From a bacterium UBP2_UBA4780 (GTDB lineage: Bacteria > Edwardsbacteria > AC1 > EtOH8), in assembly GCA_002403115.1 (NCBI GenBank), contig DHHE01000009.1, positions 1 to 11,172 on the forward strand: a stretch of DNA of 11,172 bases, written 5' to 3'. The notes under the pieces are model-generated. The model had not been told where the DNA came from and did no database searches. It was given only the letters and a program-made list of their open reading frames with translations. The position numbers and the translations under genes were made by a program. Below are positions 11,113 to 11,172 of the stretch, in pieces (the stretch's first letter is position 1; each line of letters begins with the position of its first letter).

Positions 11113-11134
11113 GGGCCGGGCTTGCGGGCCGGGC
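11113..11134. repeat. 9-bp direct repeat after dnaG
   Basis: GGGCCGGGC occurs at 11113-11121 and again at 11126-11134, in a very GC-rich stretch right after the dnaG stop. It contains GGCC palindromes and could fold weakly, but no clean stem and no T tract is seen, so it is not called a terminator. Confidence 0.5.
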
Positions 11135-11164
11135 CAAGGGACGGGCTGATGCCGTAAGGGGCTT

Positions 11165-11172
11165 ATGAAGAA
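11165..11172 (+). CDS. Possible start of the next gene, cut by the window edge
   Basis: ATG-AAG-AA at the window end, with AAGGGG at 11156-11161 only 3 bases upstream. It begins 57 bases after the dnaG stop. In many bacteria the primary sigma factor gene rpoD follows dnaG, and a Lys-rich N-terminus would suit that, but two codons cannot identify a gene. Confidence 0.3.

Noticed and set aside
9776..11137. 453-residue - strand ORF opposite dnaG
   Set aside because: Shadow of the primase gene; no recognisable motif.
11108..11140. Rho-independent terminator after dnaG
   Set aside because: The GC-rich stretch is mainly a direct repeat; no clean inverted stem and no following T run.

Overview
The window reads as GC-rich bacterial chromosome with eight complete genes and possibly the first codons of a ninth. 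All are on the + strand and almost without gaps. No tRNA, rRNA, CRISPR array, insertion sequence or clear terminator was seen. The organism cannot be named from this sequence. The [4Fe-4S] flavodoxin/ferredoxin protein suggests an anaerobe or facultative anaerobe. The mix of a multi-PAS hybrid kinase, an M3 oligoendopeptidase and several poorly known membrane proteins would suit a little-studied lineage, such as a deltaproteobacterial or FCB-type/candidate phylum, but that placement is only an impression.

Layout: (1) 66-1748, M3-family zinc oligoendopeptidase. (2) 1790-5347, soluble hybrid histidine kinase with six PAS domains, a kinase core and a C-terminal receiver. (3) 5352-6134, EFR1-type protein joining a flavodoxin-like domain to two [4Fe-4S] clusters. 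(4) 6144-6758, flavodoxin with an apparent N-terminal export signal. (5) 6755-7003, small DUF1232/YkvA-type membrane protein, with a TTG start overlapping the preceding stop. (6) 7043-7900, unrecognised protein with a PH-like region, a CxxC/CxxC zinc ribbon and C-terminal membrane helices. (7) 7923-9332, unrecognised exported and membrane-anchored protein, clearly AT-richer than its neighbours. (8) 9332-11107, DNA primase DnaG, whose ATG shares a base with the stop of gene 7. (9) An ATG at 11165 runs off the edge.

Genes 2 to 5 are packed tightly enough (gaps of 4 and 9 bases, then a 4-base overlap) to be one operon. It would combine a cytoplasmic PAS-based signalling protein with two flavodoxin-type electron carriers, one cytoplasmic and one apparently exported. 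A redox or energy-state signalling role is an inference from this grouping. Genes 6 and 7 are probably envelope-associated proteins of unknown function. DnaG is a housekeeping gene.

The most unusual spot is the gene 7/dnaG junction. An A8 run forms a perfect A AAA AAA slippery heptamer in the frame of gene 7, directly before its stop. A -1 shift there would read straight into the dnaG ATG in frame, and dnaG has no visible Shine-Dalgarno sequence of its own.
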